Assembly (NCBI RefSeq): GCF_037042905.1
Contig: NC_087261.1
Span: 21,377,617-21,441,616, forward strand
Reading direction: 5' to 3'
Source: Lytechinus pictus
Lineage: Eukaryota > Echinodermata > Echinoidea > Temnopleuroida > Toxopneustidae
Length of the DNA: 64,000 nt
Each line of letters opens with the position of its first letter. Position 1 is the first letter of the stretch. Shown one piece after another: positions 44,004 through 57,477 of this stretch. The notes below the pieces were generated by a model. The model searched no databases, had not been told where the DNA came from, and saw only the letters and a program-made list of their open reading frames with translations. Made by a program: the position numbers and the translations under genes.

Positions 44004-44122
44004 GCCTACGACCATACCATGCTGAATATACCGGTTCTCGTCCGATCACCGAAGTCAAGCAGCATAGGGCTCGGTTAGTACTTGGATGGGAGACCGCCTG
44101 GGAATACCGGGTGTTGTAGGCA
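44004..44122 (+). rRNA. 5S: 5S ribosomal RNA, copy 14
   Basis: Same as copy 1. Confidence 0.97.
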
Positions 44123-44589
44123 TTTTTTGCTTCATGAAATGCCCCTTTATTCATTTTTACATTTTAAGTCGTTGGTATTTGTTTTCCTTATAGTATCACT
44201 TTTGTCTCTTTTTGTTGTCTTTTTCGTCTCCTTCGTCACCCTTTTTAATAGAGCAGGAATAAACTTTTCGCTTGATGTCCGACATTCAAGGCAATGAGGA
44301 AAGTCGTTTGTTTGCAAGCACAGGGTCTCCAAGAGACGAGGCGCGCAGTTCAAGGCCTACACCATCATGTGAATTGTTGCGTCACACACAGGTGCGCATC
44401 CAAGAAAAAAAACACGACAATATCTCAAAATTCTCGTAGGTAGGCATCCGATGGAAACTGAAACAAACCCAATGAAAGATCGGTGGAATGACTGAAGACA
44501 TCAAGAAACCAATATTATTACTGACAGGGATTAAATAGATGATGACGTCATAGTATCCCTTCAAATAGCTTGACTTTGATGGAGCAAGA

Positions 44590-44708
44590 GCCTACGACCA
44601 TACCATGCTGAATATACCGGTTCTCGTCCGATCACCGAAGTCAAGCAGCATAGGGCTCGGTTAGTACTTGGATGGGAGACCGCCTGGGAATACCGGGTGT
44701 TGTAGGCA
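44590..44708 (+). rRNA. 5S: 5S ribosomal RNA, copy 15
   Basis: Same as copy 1. Confidence 0.97.
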
Positions 44709-45175
44709 TTTTTTGCTTCATGAAATGCCCCTTTATTCATTTTTACATTTTAAGTCGTTGGTATTTGTTTTCCTTATAGTATCACTTTTGTCTCTTTTTG
44801 TTGTCTTTTTCGTCTCCTTCGTCACCCTTTTTAATAGAGCAGGAATAAACTTTTCGCTTGATGTCCGACATTCAAGGCAATGAGGAAAGTCGTTTGTTTG
44901 CAAGCACAGGGTCTCCAAGAGACGAGGCGCGCAGTTCAAGGCCTACACCATCATGTGAATTGTTGCGTCACACACAGGTGCGCATCCAAGAAAAAAAACA
45001 CGACAATATCTCAAAATTCTCGTAGGTAGGCATCCGATGGAAACTGAAACAAACCCAATGAAAGATCGGTGGAATGACTGAAGACATCAAGAAACCAATA
45101 TTATTACTGACAGGGATTAAATAGATGATGACGTCATAGTATCCCTTCAAATAGCTTGACTTTGATGGAGCAAGA

Positions 45176-45294
45176 GCCTACGACCATACCATGCTGAATA
45201 TACCGGTTCTCGTCCGATCACCGAAGTCAAGCAGCATAGGGCTCGGTTAGTACTTGGATGGGAGACCGCCTGGGAATACCGGGTGTTGTAGGCA
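45176..45294 (+). rRNA. 5S: 5S ribosomal RNA, copy 16
   Basis: Same as copy 1. Confidence 0.97.
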
Positions 45295-45761
45295 TTTTTT
45301 GCTTCATGAAATGCCCCTTTATTCATTTTTACATTTTAAGTCGTTGGTATTTGTTTTCCTTATAGTATCACTTTTGTCTCTTTTTGTTGTCTTTTTCGTC
45401 TCCTTCGTCACCCTTTTTAATAGAGCAGGAATAAACTTTTCGCTTGATGTCCGACATTCAAGGCAATGAGGAAAGTCGTTTGTTTGCAAGCACAGGGTCT
45501 CCAAGAGACGAGGCGCGCAGTTCAAGGCCTACACCATCATGTGAATTGTTGCGTCACACACAGGTGCGCATCCAAGAAAAAAAACACGACAATATCTCAA
45601 AATTCTCGTAGGTAGGCATCCGATGGAAACTGAAACAAACCCAATGAAAGATCGGTGGAATGACTGAAGACATCAAGAAACCAATATTATTACTGACAGG
45701 GATTAAATAGATGATGACGTCATAGTATCCCTTCAAATAGCTTGACTTTGATGGAGCAAGA

Positions 45762-45880
45762 GCCTACGACCATACCATGCTGAATATACCGGTTCTCGTC
45801 CGATCACCGAAGTCAAGCAGCATAGGGCTCGGTTAGTACTTGGATGGGAGACCGCCTGGGAATACCGGGTGTTGTAGGCA
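45762..45880 (+). rRNA. 5S: 5S ribosomal RNA, copy 17
   Basis: Same as copy 1. Confidence 0.97.
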
Positions 45881-46347
45881 TTTTTTGCTTCATGAAATGC
45901 CCCTTTATTCATTTTTACATTTTAAGTCGTTGGTATTTGTTTTCCTTATAGTATCACTTTTGTCTCTTTTTGTTGTCTTTTTCGTCTCCTTCGTCACCCT
46001 TTTTAATAGAGCAGGAATAAACTTTTCGCTTGATGTCCGACATTCAAGGCAATGAGGAAAGTCGTTTGTTTGCAAGCACAGGGTCTCCAAGAGACGAGGC
46101 GCGCAGTTCAAGGCCTACACCATCATGTGAATTGTTGCGTCACACACAGGTGCGCATCCAAGAAAAAAAACACGACAATATCTCAAAATTCTCGTAGGTA
46201 GGCATCCGATGGAAACTGAAACAAACCCAATGAAAGATCGGTGGAATGACTGAAGACATCAAGAAACCAATATTATTACTGACAGGGATTAAATAGATGA
46301 TGACGTCATAGTATCCCTTCAAATAGCTTGACTTTGATGGAGCAAGA

Positions 46348-46466
46348 GCCTACGACCATACCATGCTGAATATACCGGTTCTCGTCCGATCACCGAAGTC
46401 AAGCAGCATAGGGCTCGGTTAGTACTTGGATGGGAGACCGCCTGGGAATACCGGGTGTTGTAGGCA
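46348..46466 (+). rRNA. 5S: 5S ribosomal RNA, copy 18
   Basis: Same as copy 1. Confidence 0.97.
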
Positions 46467-46933
46467 TTTTTTGCTTCATGAAATGCCCCTTTATTCATTT
46501 TTACATTTTAAGTCGTTGGTATTTGTTTTCCTTATAGTATCACTTTTGTCTCTTTTTGTTGTCTTTTTCGTCTCCTTCGTCACCCTTTTTAATAGAGCAG
46601 GAATAAACTTTTCGCTTGATGTCCGACATTCAAGGCAATGAGGAAAGTCGTTTGTTTGCAAGCACAGGGTCTCCAAGAGACGAGGCGCGCAGTTCAAGGC
46701 CTACACCATCATGTGAATTGTTGCGTCACACACAGGTGCGCATCCAAGAAAAAAAACACGACAATATCTCAAAATTCTCGTAGGTAGGCATCCGATGGAA
46801 ACTGAAACAAACCCAATGAAAGATCGGTGGAATGACTGAAGACATCAAGAAACCAATATTATTACTGACAGGGATTAAATAGATGATGACGTCATAGTAT
46901 CCCTTCAAATAGCTTGACTTTGATGGAGCAAGA

Positions 46934-47052
46934 GCCTACGACCATACCATGCTGAATATACCGGTTCTCGTCCGATCACCGAAGTCAAGCAGCATAGGGC
47001 TCGGTTAGTACTTGGATGGGAGACCGCCTGGGAATACCGGGTGTTGTAGGCA
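46934..47052 (+). rRNA. 5S: 5S ribosomal RNA, copy 19
   Basis: Same as copy 1. Confidence 0.97.
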
Positions 47053-47519
47053 TTTTTTGCTTCATGAAATGCCCCTTTATTCATTTTTACATTTTAAGTC
47101 GTTGGTATTTGTTTTCCTTATAGTATCACTTTTGTCTCTTTTTGTTGTCTTTTTCGTCTCCTTCGTCACCCTTTTTAATAGAGCAGGAATAAACTTTTCG
47201 CTTGATGTCCGACATTCAAGGCAATGAGGAAAGTCGTTTGTTTGCAAGCACAGGGTCTCCAAGAGACGAGGCGCGCAGTTCAAGGCCTACACCATCATGT
47301 GAATTGTTGCGTCACACACAGGTGCGCATCCAAGAAAAAAAACACGACAATATCTCAAAATTCTCGTAGGTAGGCATCCGATGGAAACTGAAACAAACCC
47401 AATGAAAGATCGGTGGAATGACTGAAGACATCAAGAAACCAATATTATTACTGACAGGGATTAAATAGATGATGACGTCATAGTATCCCTTCAAATAGCT
47501 TGACTTTGATGGAGCAAGA

Positions 47520-47638
47520 GCCTACGACCATACCATGCTGAATATACCGGTTCTCGTCCGATCACCGAAGTCAAGCAGCATAGGGCTCGGTTAGTACTTG
47601 GATGGGAGACCGCCTGGGAATACCGGGTGTTGTAGGCA
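47520..47638 (+). rRNA. 5S: 5S ribosomal RNA, copy 20
   Basis: Same as copy 1. Confidence 0.97.
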
Positions 47639-48105
47639 TTTTTTGCTTCATGAAATGCCCCTTTATTCATTTTTACATTTTAAGTCGTTGGTATTTGTTT
47701 TCCTTATAGTATCACTTTTGTCTCTTTTTGTTGTCTTTTTCGTCTCCTTCGTCACCCTTTTTAATAGAGCAGGAATAAACTTTTCGCTTGATGTCCGACA
47801 TTCAAGGCAATGAGGAAAGTCGTTTGTTTGCAAGCACAGGGTCTCCAAGAGACGAGGCGCGCAGTTCAAGGCCTACACCATCATGTGAATTGTTGCGTCA
47901 CACACAGGTGCGCATCCAAGAAAAAAAACACGACAATATCTCAAAATTCTCGTAGGTAGGCATCCGATGGAAACTGAAACAAACCCAATGAAAGATCGGT
48001 GGAATGACTGAAGACATCAAGAAACCAATATTATTACTGACAGGGATTAAATAGATGATGACGTCATAGTATCCCTTCAAATAGCTTGACTTTGATGGAG
48101 CAAGA

Positions 48106-48224
48106 GCCTACGACCATACCATGCTGAATATACCGGTTCTCGTCCGATCACCGAAGTCAAGCAGCATAGGGCTCGGTTAGTACTTGGATGGGAGACCGCC
48201 TGGGAATACCGGGTGTTGTAGGCA
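48106..48224 (+). rRNA. 5S: 5S ribosomal RNA, copy 21
   Basis: Same as copy 1. Confidence 0.97.
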
Positions 48225-48691
48225 TTTTTTGCTTCATGAAATGCCCCTTTATTCATTTTTACATTTTAAGTCGTTGGTATTTGTTTTCCTTATAGTATCA
48301 CTTTTGTCTCTTTTTGTTGTCTTTTTCGTCTCCTTCGTCACCCTTTTTAATAGAGCAGGAATAAACTTTTCGCTTGATGTCCGACATTCAAGGCAATGAG
48401 GAAAGTCGTTTGTTTGCAAGCACAGGGTCTCCAAGAGACGAGGCGCGCAGTTCAAGGCCTACACCATCATGTGAATTGTTGCGTCACACACAGGTGCGCA
48501 TCCAAGAAAAAAAACACGACAATATCTCAAAATTCTCGTAGGTAGGCATCCGATGGAAACTGAAACAAACCCAATGAAAGATCGGTGGAATGACTGAAGA
48601 CATCAAGAAACCAATATTATTACTGACAGGGATTAAATAGATGATGACGTCATAGTATCCCTTCAAATAGCTTGACTTTGATGGAGCAAGA

Positions 48692-48810
48692 GCCTACGAC
48701 CATACCATGCTGAATATACCGGTTCTCGTCCGATCACCGAAGTCAAGCAGCATAGGGCTCGGTTAGTACTTGGATGGGAGACCGCCTGGGAATACCGGGT
48801 GTTGTAGGCA
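48692..48810 (+). rRNA. 5S: 5S ribosomal RNA, copy 22
   Basis: Same as copy 1. Confidence 0.97.
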
Positions 48811-49277
48811 TTTTTTGCTTCATGAAATGCCCCTTTATTCATTTTTACATTTTAAGTCGTTGGTATTTGTTTTCCTTATAGTATCACTTTTGTCTCTTTT
48901 TGTTGTCTTTTTCGTCTCCTTCGTCACCCTTTTTAATAGAGCAGGAATAAACTTTTCGCTTGATGTCCGACATTCAAGGCAATGAGGAAAGTCGTTTGTT
49001 TGCAAGCACAGGGTCTCCAAGAGACGAGGCGCGCAGTTCAAGGCCTACACCATCATGTGAATTGTTGCGTCACACACAGGTGCGCATCCAAGAAAAAAAA
49101 CACGACAATATCTCAAAATTCTCGTAGGTAGGCATCCGATGGAAACTGAAACAAACCCAATGAAAGATCGGTGGAATGACTGAAGACATCAAGAAACCAA
49201 TATTATTACTGACAGGGATTAAATAGATGATGACGTCATAGTATCCCTTCAAATAGCTTGACTTTGATGGAGCAAGA

Positions 49278-49396
49278 GCCTACGACCATACCATGCTGAA
49301 TATACCGGTTCTCGTCCGATCACCGAAGTCAAGCAGCATAGGGCTCGGTTAGTACTTGGATGGGAGACCGCCTGGGAATACCGGGTGTTGTAGGCA
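49278..49396 (+). rRNA. 5S: 5S ribosomal RNA, copy 23
   Basis: Same as copy 1. Confidence 0.97.
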
Positions 49397-49863
49397 TTTT
49401 TTGCTTCATGAAATGCCCCTTTATTCATTTTTACATTTTAAGTCGTTGGTATTTGTTTTCCTTATAGTATCACTTTTGTCTCTTTTTGTTGTCTTTTTCG
49501 TCTCCTTCGTCACCCTTTTTAATAGAGCAGGAATAAACTTTTCGCTTGATGTCCGACATTCAAGGCAATGAGGAAAGTCGTTTGTTTGCAAGCACAGGGT
49601 CTCCAAGAGACGAGGCGCGCAGTTCAAGGCCTACACCATCATGTGAATTGTTGCGTCACACACAGGTGCGCATCCAAGAAAAAAAACACGACAATATCTC
49701 AAAATTCTCGTAGGTAGGCATCCGATGGAAACTGAAACAAACCCAATGAAAGATCGGTGGAATGACTGAAGACATCAAGAAACCAATATTATTACTGACA
49801 GGGATTAAATAGATGATGACGTCATAGTATCCCTTCAAATAGCTTGACTTTGATGGAGCAAGA

Positions 49864-49982
49864 GCCTACGACCATACCATGCTGAATATACCGGTTCTCG
49901 TCCGATCACCGAAGTCAAGCAGCATAGGGCTCGGTTAGTACTTGGATGGGAGACCGCCTGGGAATACCGGGTGTTGTAGGCA
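49864..49982 (+). rRNA. 5S: 5S ribosomal RNA, copy 24
   Basis: Same as copy 1. Confidence 0.97.
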
Positions 49983-50449
49983 TTTTTTGCTTCATGAAAT
50001 GCCCCTTTATTCATTTTTACATTTTAAGTCGTTGGTATTTGTTTTCCTTATAGTATCACTTTTGTCTCTTTTTGTTGTCTTTTTCGTCTCCTTCGTCACC
50101 CTTTTTAATAGAGCAGGAATAAACTTTTCGCTTGATGTCCGACATTCAAGGCAATGAGGAAAGTCGTTTGTTTGCAAGCACAGGGTCTCCAAGAGACGAG
50201 GCGCGCAGTTCAAGGCCTACACCATCATGTGAATTGTTGCGTCACACACAGGTGCGCATCCAAGAAAAAAAACACGACAATATCTCAAAATTCTCGTAGG
50301 TAGGCATCCGATGGAAACTGAAACAAACCCAATGAAAGATCGGTGGAATGACTGAAGACATCAAGAAACCAATATTATTACTGACAGGGATTAAATAGAT
50401 GATGACGTCATAGTATCCCTTCAAATAGCTTGACTTTGATGGAGCAAGA

Positions 50450-50568
50450 GCCTACGACCATACCATGCTGAATATACCGGTTCTCGTCCGATCACCGAAG
50501 TCAAGCAGCATAGGGCTCGGTTAGTACTTGGATGGGAGACCGCCTGGGAATACCGGGTGTTGTAGGCA
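50450..50568 (+). rRNA. 5S: 5S ribosomal RNA, copy 25
   Basis: Same as copy 1. Confidence 0.97.
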
Positions 50569-51035
50569 TTTTTTGCTTCATGAAATGCCCCTTTATTCAT
50601 TTTTACATTTTAAGTCGTTGGTATTTGTTTTCCTTATAGTATCACTTTTGTCTCTTTTTGTTGTCTTTTTCGTCTCCTTCGTCACCCTTTTTAATAGAGC
50701 AGGAATAAACTTTTCGCTTGATGTCCGACATTCAAGGCAATGAGGAAAGTCGTTTGTTTGCAAGCACAGGGTCTCCAAGAGACGAGGCGCGCAGTTCAAG
50801 GCCTACACCATCATGTGAATTGTTGCGTCACACACAGGTGCGCATCCAAGAAAAAAAACACGACAATATCTCAAAATTCTCGTAGGTAGGCATCCGATGG
50901 AAACTGAAACAAACCCAATGAAAGATCGGTGGAATGACTGAAGACATCAAGAAACCAATATTATTACTGACAGGGATTAAATAGATGATGACGTCATAGT
51001 ATCCCTTCAAATAGCTTGACTTTGATGGAGCAAGA

Positions 51036-51154
51036 GCCTACGACCATACCATGCTGAATATACCGGTTCTCGTCCGATCACCGAAGTCAAGCAGCATAGG
51101 GCTCGGTTAGTACTTGGATGGGAGACCGCCTGGGAATACCGGGTGTTGTAGGCA
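51036..51154 (+). rRNA. 5S: 5S ribosomal RNA, copy 26
   Basis: Same as copy 1. Confidence 0.97.
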
Positions 51155-51621
51155 TTTTTTGCTTCATGAAATGCCCCTTTATTCATTTTTACATTTTAAG
51201 TCGTTGGTATTTGTTTTCCTTATAGTATCACTTTTGTCTCTTTTTGTTGTCTTTTTCGTCTCCTTCGTCACCCTTTTTAATAGAGCAGGAATAAACTTTT
51301 CGCTTGATGTCCGACATTCAAGGCAATGAGGAAAGTCGTTTGTTTGCAAGCACAGGGTCTCCAAGAGACGAGGCGCGCAGTTCAAGGCCTACACCATCAT
51401 GTGAATTGTTGCGTCACACACAGGTGCGCATCCAAGAAAAAAAACACGACAATATCTCAAAATTCTCGTAGGTAGGCATCCGATGGAAACTGAAACAAAC
51501 CCAATGAAAGATCGGTGGAATGACTGAAGACATCAAGAAACCAATATTATTACTGACAGGGATTAAATAGATGATGACGTCATAGTATCCCTTCAAATAG
51601 CTTGACTTTGATGGAGCAAGA

Positions 51622-51740
51622 GCCTACGACCATACCATGCTGAATATACCGGTTCTCGTCCGATCACCGAAGTCAAGCAGCATAGGGCTCGGTTAGTACT
51701 TGGATGGGAGACCGCCTGGGAATACCGGGTGTTGTAGGCA
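51622..51740 (+). rRNA. 5S: 5S ribosomal RNA, copy 27
   Basis: Same as copy 1. Confidence 0.97.
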
Positions 51741-52207
51741 TTTTTTGCTTCATGAAATGCCCCTTTATTCATTTTTACATTTTAAGTCGTTGGTATTTGT
51801 TTTCCTTATAGTATCACTTTTGTCTCTTTTTGTTGTCTTTTTCGTCTCCTTCGTCACCCTTTTTAATAGAGCAGGAATAAACTTTTCGCTTGATGTCCGA
51901 CATTCAAGGCAATGAGGAAAGTCGTTTGTTTGCAAGCACAGGGTCTCCAAGAGACGAGGCGCGCAGTTCAAGGCCTACACCATCATGTGAATTGTTGCGT
52001 CACACACAGGTGCGCATCCAAGAAAAAAAACACGACAATATCTCAAAATTCTCGTAGGTAGGCATCCGATGGAAACTGAAACAAACCCAATGAAAGATCG
52101 GTGGAATGACTGAAGACATCAAGAAACCAATATTATTACTGACAGGGATTAAATAGATGATGACGTCATAGTATCCCTTCAAATAGCTTGACTTTGATGG
52201 AGCAAGA

Positions 52208-52326
52208 GCCTACGACCATACCATGCTGAATATACCGGTTCTCGTCCGATCACCGAAGTCAAGCAGCATAGGGCTCGGTTAGTACTTGGATGGGAGACCG
52301 CCTGGGAATACCGGGTGTTGTAGGCA
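52208..52326 (+). rRNA. 5S: 5S ribosomal RNA, copy 28
   Basis: Same as copy 1. Confidence 0.97.
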
Positions 52327-52793
52327 TTTTTTGCTTCATGAAATGCCCCTTTATTCATTTTTACATTTTAAGTCGTTGGTATTTGTTTTCCTTATAGTAT
52401 CACTTTTGTCTCTTTTTGTTGTCTTTTTCGTCTCCTTCGTCACCCTTTTTAATAGAGCAGGAATAAACTTTTCGCTTGATGTCCGACATTCAAGGCAATG
52501 AGGAAAGTCGTTTGTTTGCAAGCACAGGGTCTCCAAGAGACGAGGCGCGCAGTTCAAGGCCTACACCATCATGTGAATTGTTGCGTCACACACAGGTGCG
52601 CATCCAAGAAAAAAAACACGACAATATCTCAAAATTCTCGTAGGTAGGCATCCGATGGAAACTGAAACAAACCCAATGAAAGATCGGTGGAATGACTGAA
52701 GACATCAAGAAACCAATATTATTACTGACAGGGATTAAATAGATGATGACGTCATAGTATCCCTTCAAATAGCTTGACTTTGATGGAGCAAGA

Positions 52794-52912
52794 GCCTACG
52801 ACCATACCATGCTGAATATACCGGTTCTCGTCCGATCACCGAAGTCAAGCAGCATAGGGCTCGGTTAGTACTTGGATGGGAGACCGCCTGGGAATACCGG
52901 GTGTTGTAGGCA
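52794..52912 (+). rRNA. 5S: 5S ribosomal RNA, copy 29
   Basis: The gene is the same as copy 1, but its spacer lacks one T (near 53010) and one A in the A-run (near 53195), so the next gene starts 584 bp later. Confidence 0.97.
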
Positions 52913-53377
52913 TTTTTTGCTTCATGAAATGCCCCTTTATTCATTTTTACATTTTAAGTCGTTGGTATTTGTTTTCCTTATAGTATCACTTTTGTCTCTT
53001 TTTGTTGTCTTTTCGTCTCCTTCGTCACCCTTTTTAATAGAGCAGGAATAAACTTTTCGCTTGATGTCCGACATTCAAGGCAATGAGGAAAGTCGTTTGT
53101 TTGCAAGCACAGGGTCTCCAAGAGACGAGGCGCGCAGTTCAAGGCCTACACCATCATGTGAATTGTTGCGTCACACACAGGTGCGCATCCAAGAAAAAAA
53201 CACGACAATATCTCAAAATTCTCGTAGGTAGGCATCCGATGGAAACTGAAACAAACCCAATGAAAGATCGGTGGAATGACTGAAGACATCAAGAAACCAA
53301 TATTATTACTGACAGGGATTAAATAGATGATGACGTCATAGTATCCCTTCAAATAGCTTGACTTTGATGGAGCAAGA

Positions 53378-53495
53378 GCCTACGACCATACCATGCTGAA
53401 TATACCGTTCTCGTCCGATCACCGAAGTCAAGCAGCATAGGGCTCGGTTAGTACTTGGATGGGAGACCGCCTGGGAATACCGGGTGTTGTAGGCA
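53378..53495 (+). rRNA. 5S: 5S ribosomal RNA, copy 30 (1 nt deletion)
   Basis: One G is missing in ATACCGTTCTCG (normally ATACCGGTTCTCG), and the terminator has five T. It could be a real variant or a sequencing error. Confidence 0.93.
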
Positions 53496-53962
53496 TTTTT
53501 GCTTCATGAAATGCCCCTTTATTCATTTTTACATTTTAAGTCGTTGGTATTTGTTTTCCTTATAGTATCACTTTTGTCTCTTTTTGTTGTCTTTTTCGTC
53601 TCCTTCGTCACCCTTTTTAATAGAGCAGGAATAAACTTTTCGCTTGATGTCCGACATTCAAGGCAATGAGGAAAGTCGTTTGTTTGCAAGCACAGGGTCT
53701 CCAAGAGACGAGGCGCGCAGTTCAAGGCTACACCATCATGTGAATTGTTGCGTCACACACAGGTGCGCATCCAAGAAAAAAAACACGACAATATCTCAAA
53801 ATTCTCGTAGGTAGGCATCCGATGGAAACTGAAACAAACCCAATGAAAGATCGGTGGAATGACTGAAGACATCAAGAAAACCAATATTATTACTGACAGG
53901 GATTAAATAGATGATGACGTCATAGTATCCCTTCAAATAGCTTGACTTTTGATGGAGCAAGA

Positions 53963-54080
53963 GCCTACGACCATACCATGCTGAATATACCGGTTCTCGT
54001 CCGATCACCGAAGTCAAGCAGCATAGGCTCGGTTAGTACTTGGATGGGAGACCGCCTGGGAATACCGGGTGTTGTAGGCA
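53963..54080 (+). rRNA. 5S: 5S ribosomal RNA, copy 31 (1 nt deletion)
   Basis: One G is missing in GCATAGGCTC (normally GCATAGGGCTC). The preceding spacer also has extra A and T bases. Confidence 0.93.
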
Positions 54081-54548
54081 TTTTTTGCTTCATGAAATGC
54101 CCCTTTATTCATTTTTACATTTTAAGTCGTTGGTATTTGTTTTCCTTATAGTATCACTTTTGTCTCTTTTTGTTGTCTTTTTCGTCTCCTTCGTCACCCT
54201 TTTTAATAGAGCAGGAATAAACTTTTCGCTTGATGTCCGACATTCAAGGCAATGAAGGAAAGTCGTTTGTTTGCAAGCACAGGGTCTCCAAGAGACGAGG
54301 CGCGCAGTTCAAGGCCTACACCATCATGTGAATTGTTGCGTCACACACAGGTGCGCATCCAAGAAAAAAAACACGACAATATCTCAAAATTCTCGTAGGT
54401 AGGCATCCGATGGAAACTGAAACAAACCCAATGAAAGATCGGTGGAATGACTGAAGACATCAAGAAACCAATATTATTACTGACAGGGATTAAATAGATG
54501 ATGACGTCATAGTATCCCTTCAAATAGCTTGACTTTGATGGAGCAAGA

Positions 54549-54667
54549 GCCTACGACCATACCATGCTGAATATACCGGTTCTCGTCCGATCACCGAAGT
54601 CAAGCAGCATAGGGCTCGGTTAGTACTTGGATGGGAGACCGCCTGGGAATACCGGGTGTTGTAGGCA
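54549..54667 (+). rRNA. 5S: 5S ribosomal RNA, copy 32
   Basis: Gene as copy 1. The following spacer has several one-base deletions (GCCCTTTATT, GTTTCC, CGTTGTTTG), giving a 582 bp step. Confidence 0.96.
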
Positions 54668-55130
54668 TTTTTTGCTTCATGAAATGCCCTTTATTCATTT
54701 TTACATTTTAAGTCGTTGGTATTTGTTTCCTTATAGTATCACTTTTGTCTCTTTTTGTTGTCTTTTTCGTCTCCTTCGTCACCCTTTTTAATAGAGCAGG
54801 AATAAACTTTTCGCTTGATGTCCGACATTCAAGGCAATGAGGAAAGTCGTTGTTTGCAAGCACAGGGTCTCCAAGAGACGAGGCGCGCAGTTCAAGCCTA
54901 CACCATCATGTGAATTGTTGCGTCACACACAGGTGCGCATCCAAGAAAAAAAACACGACAATATCTCAAAATTCTCGTAGGTAGGCATCCGATGGAAACT
55001 GAAACAAACCCAATGAAAGATCGGTGGAATGACTGAAGACATCAAGAAACCAATATTATTACTGACAGGGATTAAATAGATGATGACGTCATAGTATCCC
55101 TTCAAATAGCTTGACTTTGATGGAGCAAGA

Positions 55131-55249
55131 GCCTACGACCATACCATGCTGAATATACCGGTTCTCGTCCGATCACCGAAGTCAAGCAGCATAGGGCTCG
55201 GTTAGTACTTGGATGGGAGACCGCCTGGGAATACCGGGTGTTGTAGGCA
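55131..55249 (+). rRNA. 5S: 5S ribosomal RNA, copy 33
   Basis: Gene as copy 1; one extra T in the following spacer. Confidence 0.96.
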
Positions 55250-55717
55250 TTTTTTGCTTCATGAAATGCCCCTTTATTCATTTTTACATTTTAAGTCGTT
55301 GGTATTTGTTTTTCCTTATAGTATCACTTTTGTCTCTTTTTGTTGTCTTTTTCGTCTCCTTCGTCACCCTTTTTAATAGAGCAGGAATAAACTTTTCGCT
55401 TGATGTCCGACATTCAAGGCAATGAGGAAAGTCGTTTGTTTGCAAGCACAGGGTCTCCAAGAGACGAGGCGCGCAGTTCAAGGCCTACACCATCATGTGA
55501 ATTGTTGCGTCACACACAGGTGCGCATCCAAGAAAAAAAACACGACAATATCTCAAAATTCTCGTAGGTAGGCATCCGATGGAAACTGAAACAAACCCAA
55601 TGAAAGATCGGTGGAATGACTGAAGACATCAAGAAACCAATATTATTACTGACAGGGATTAAATAGATGATGACGTCATAGTATCCCTTCAAATAGCTTG
55701 ACTTTGATGGAGCAAGA

Positions 55718-55836
55718 GCCTACGACCATACCATGCTGAATATACCGGTTCTCGTCCGATCACCGAAGTCAAGCAGCATAGGGCTCGGTTAGTACTTGGA
55801 TGGGAGACCGCCTGGGAATACCGGGTGTTGTAGGCA
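55718..55836 (+). rRNA. 5S: 5S ribosomal RNA, copy 34
   Basis: Same as copy 1. Confidence 0.97.
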
Positions 55837-56303
55837 TTTTTTGCTTCATGAAATGCCCCTTTATTCATTTTTACATTTTAAGTCGTTGGTATTTGTTTTC
55901 CTTATAGTATCACTTTTGTCTCTTTTTGTTGTCTTTTTCGTCTCCTTCGTCACCCTTTTTAATAGAGCAGGAATAAACTTTTCGCTTGATGTCCGACATT
56001 CAAGGCAATGAGGAAAGTCGTTTGTTTGCAAGCACAGGGTCTCCAAGAGACGAGGCGCGCAGTTCAAGGCCTACACCATCATGTGAATTGTTGCGTCACA
56101 CACAGGTGCGCATCCAAGAAAAAAAACACGACAATATCTCAAAATTCTCGTAGGTAGGCATCCGATGGAAACTGAAACAAACCCAATGAAAGATCGGTGG
56201 AATGACTGAAGACATCAAGAAACCAATATTATTACTGACAGGGATTAAATAGATGATGACGTCATAGTATCCCTTCAAATAGCTTGACTTTGATGGAGCA
56301 AGA

Positions 56304-56422
56304 GCCTACGACCATACCATGCTGAATATACCGGTTCTCGTCCGATCACCGAAGTCAAGCAGCATAGGGCTCGGTTAGTACTTGGATGGGAGACCGCCTG
56401 GGAATACCGGGTGTTGTAGGCA
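56304..56422 (+). rRNA. 5S: 5S ribosomal RNA, copy 35
   Basis: Gene as copy 1; one A is missing from the spacer A-run. Confidence 0.97.
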
Positions 56423-56888
56423 TTTTTTGCTTCATGAAATGCCCCTTTATTCATTTTTACATTTTAAGTCGTTGGTATTTGTTTTCCTTATAGTATCACT
56501 TTTGTCTCTTTTTGTTGTCTTTTTCGTCTCCTTCGTCACCCTTTTTAATAGAGCAGGAATAAACTTTTCGCTTGATGTCCGACATTCAAGGCAATGAGGA
56601 AAGTCGTTTGTTTGCAAGCACAGGGTCTCCAAGAGACGAGGCGCGCAGTTCAAGGCCTACACCATCATGTGAATTGTTGCGTCACACACAGGTGCGCATC
56701 CAAGAAAAAAACACGACAATATCTCAAAATTCTCGTAGGTAGGCATCCGATGGAAACTGAAACAAACCCAATGAAAGATCGGTGGAATGACTGAAGACAT
56801 CAAGAAACCAATATTATTACTGACAGGGATTAAATAGATGATGACGTCATAGTATCCCTTCAAATAGCTTGACTTTGATGGAGCAAGA

Positions 56889-57008
56889 GCCTACGACCAT
56901 ACCATGCTGAATATACCGGTTCTCGTCCGATCACCGAAGTTCAAGCAGCATAGGGCTCGGTTAGTACTTGGATGGGAGACCGCCTGGGAATACCGGGTGT
57001 TGTAGGCA
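56889..57008 (+). rRNA. 5S: 5S ribosomal RNA, copy 36 (1 nt insertion)
   Basis: One extra T in GAAGTTCAAGC (normally GAAGTCAAGC), within box A. Confidence 0.93.
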
Positions 57009-57477
57009 TTTTTTGCTTCATGAAATGCCCCTTTATTCATTTTTACATTTTAAGTCGTTGGTATTTGTTTTCCTTATAGTATCACTTTTGTCTCTTTTTG
57101 TTGTCTTTTTTCGTCTCCTTCGTCACCCTTTTTAATAGAGCAGGAATAAACTTTTCGCTTGATGTCCGACATTCAAGGCAATGAGGAAAGTCGTTTGTTT
57201 GCAAGCACAGGGTCTCCAAGAGACGAGGCGCGCAGTTCAAGGCCTACACCATCATGTGAATTGTTGCGTCACACACAGGTGCGCATCCAAGAAAAAAAAC
57301 ACGACAATATCTCAAAATTCTCGTAGGTAGGCATCCGATGGAAACTGAAACAAACCCAATGAAAGATCGGTGGAATGACTGAAGACATCAAGAAACCAAT
57401 ATTATTACTGACAGGGATTAAAATAGATGATGACGTCATAGTATCCCTTCAAATAGCTTGACTTTGATGGAGCAAGA

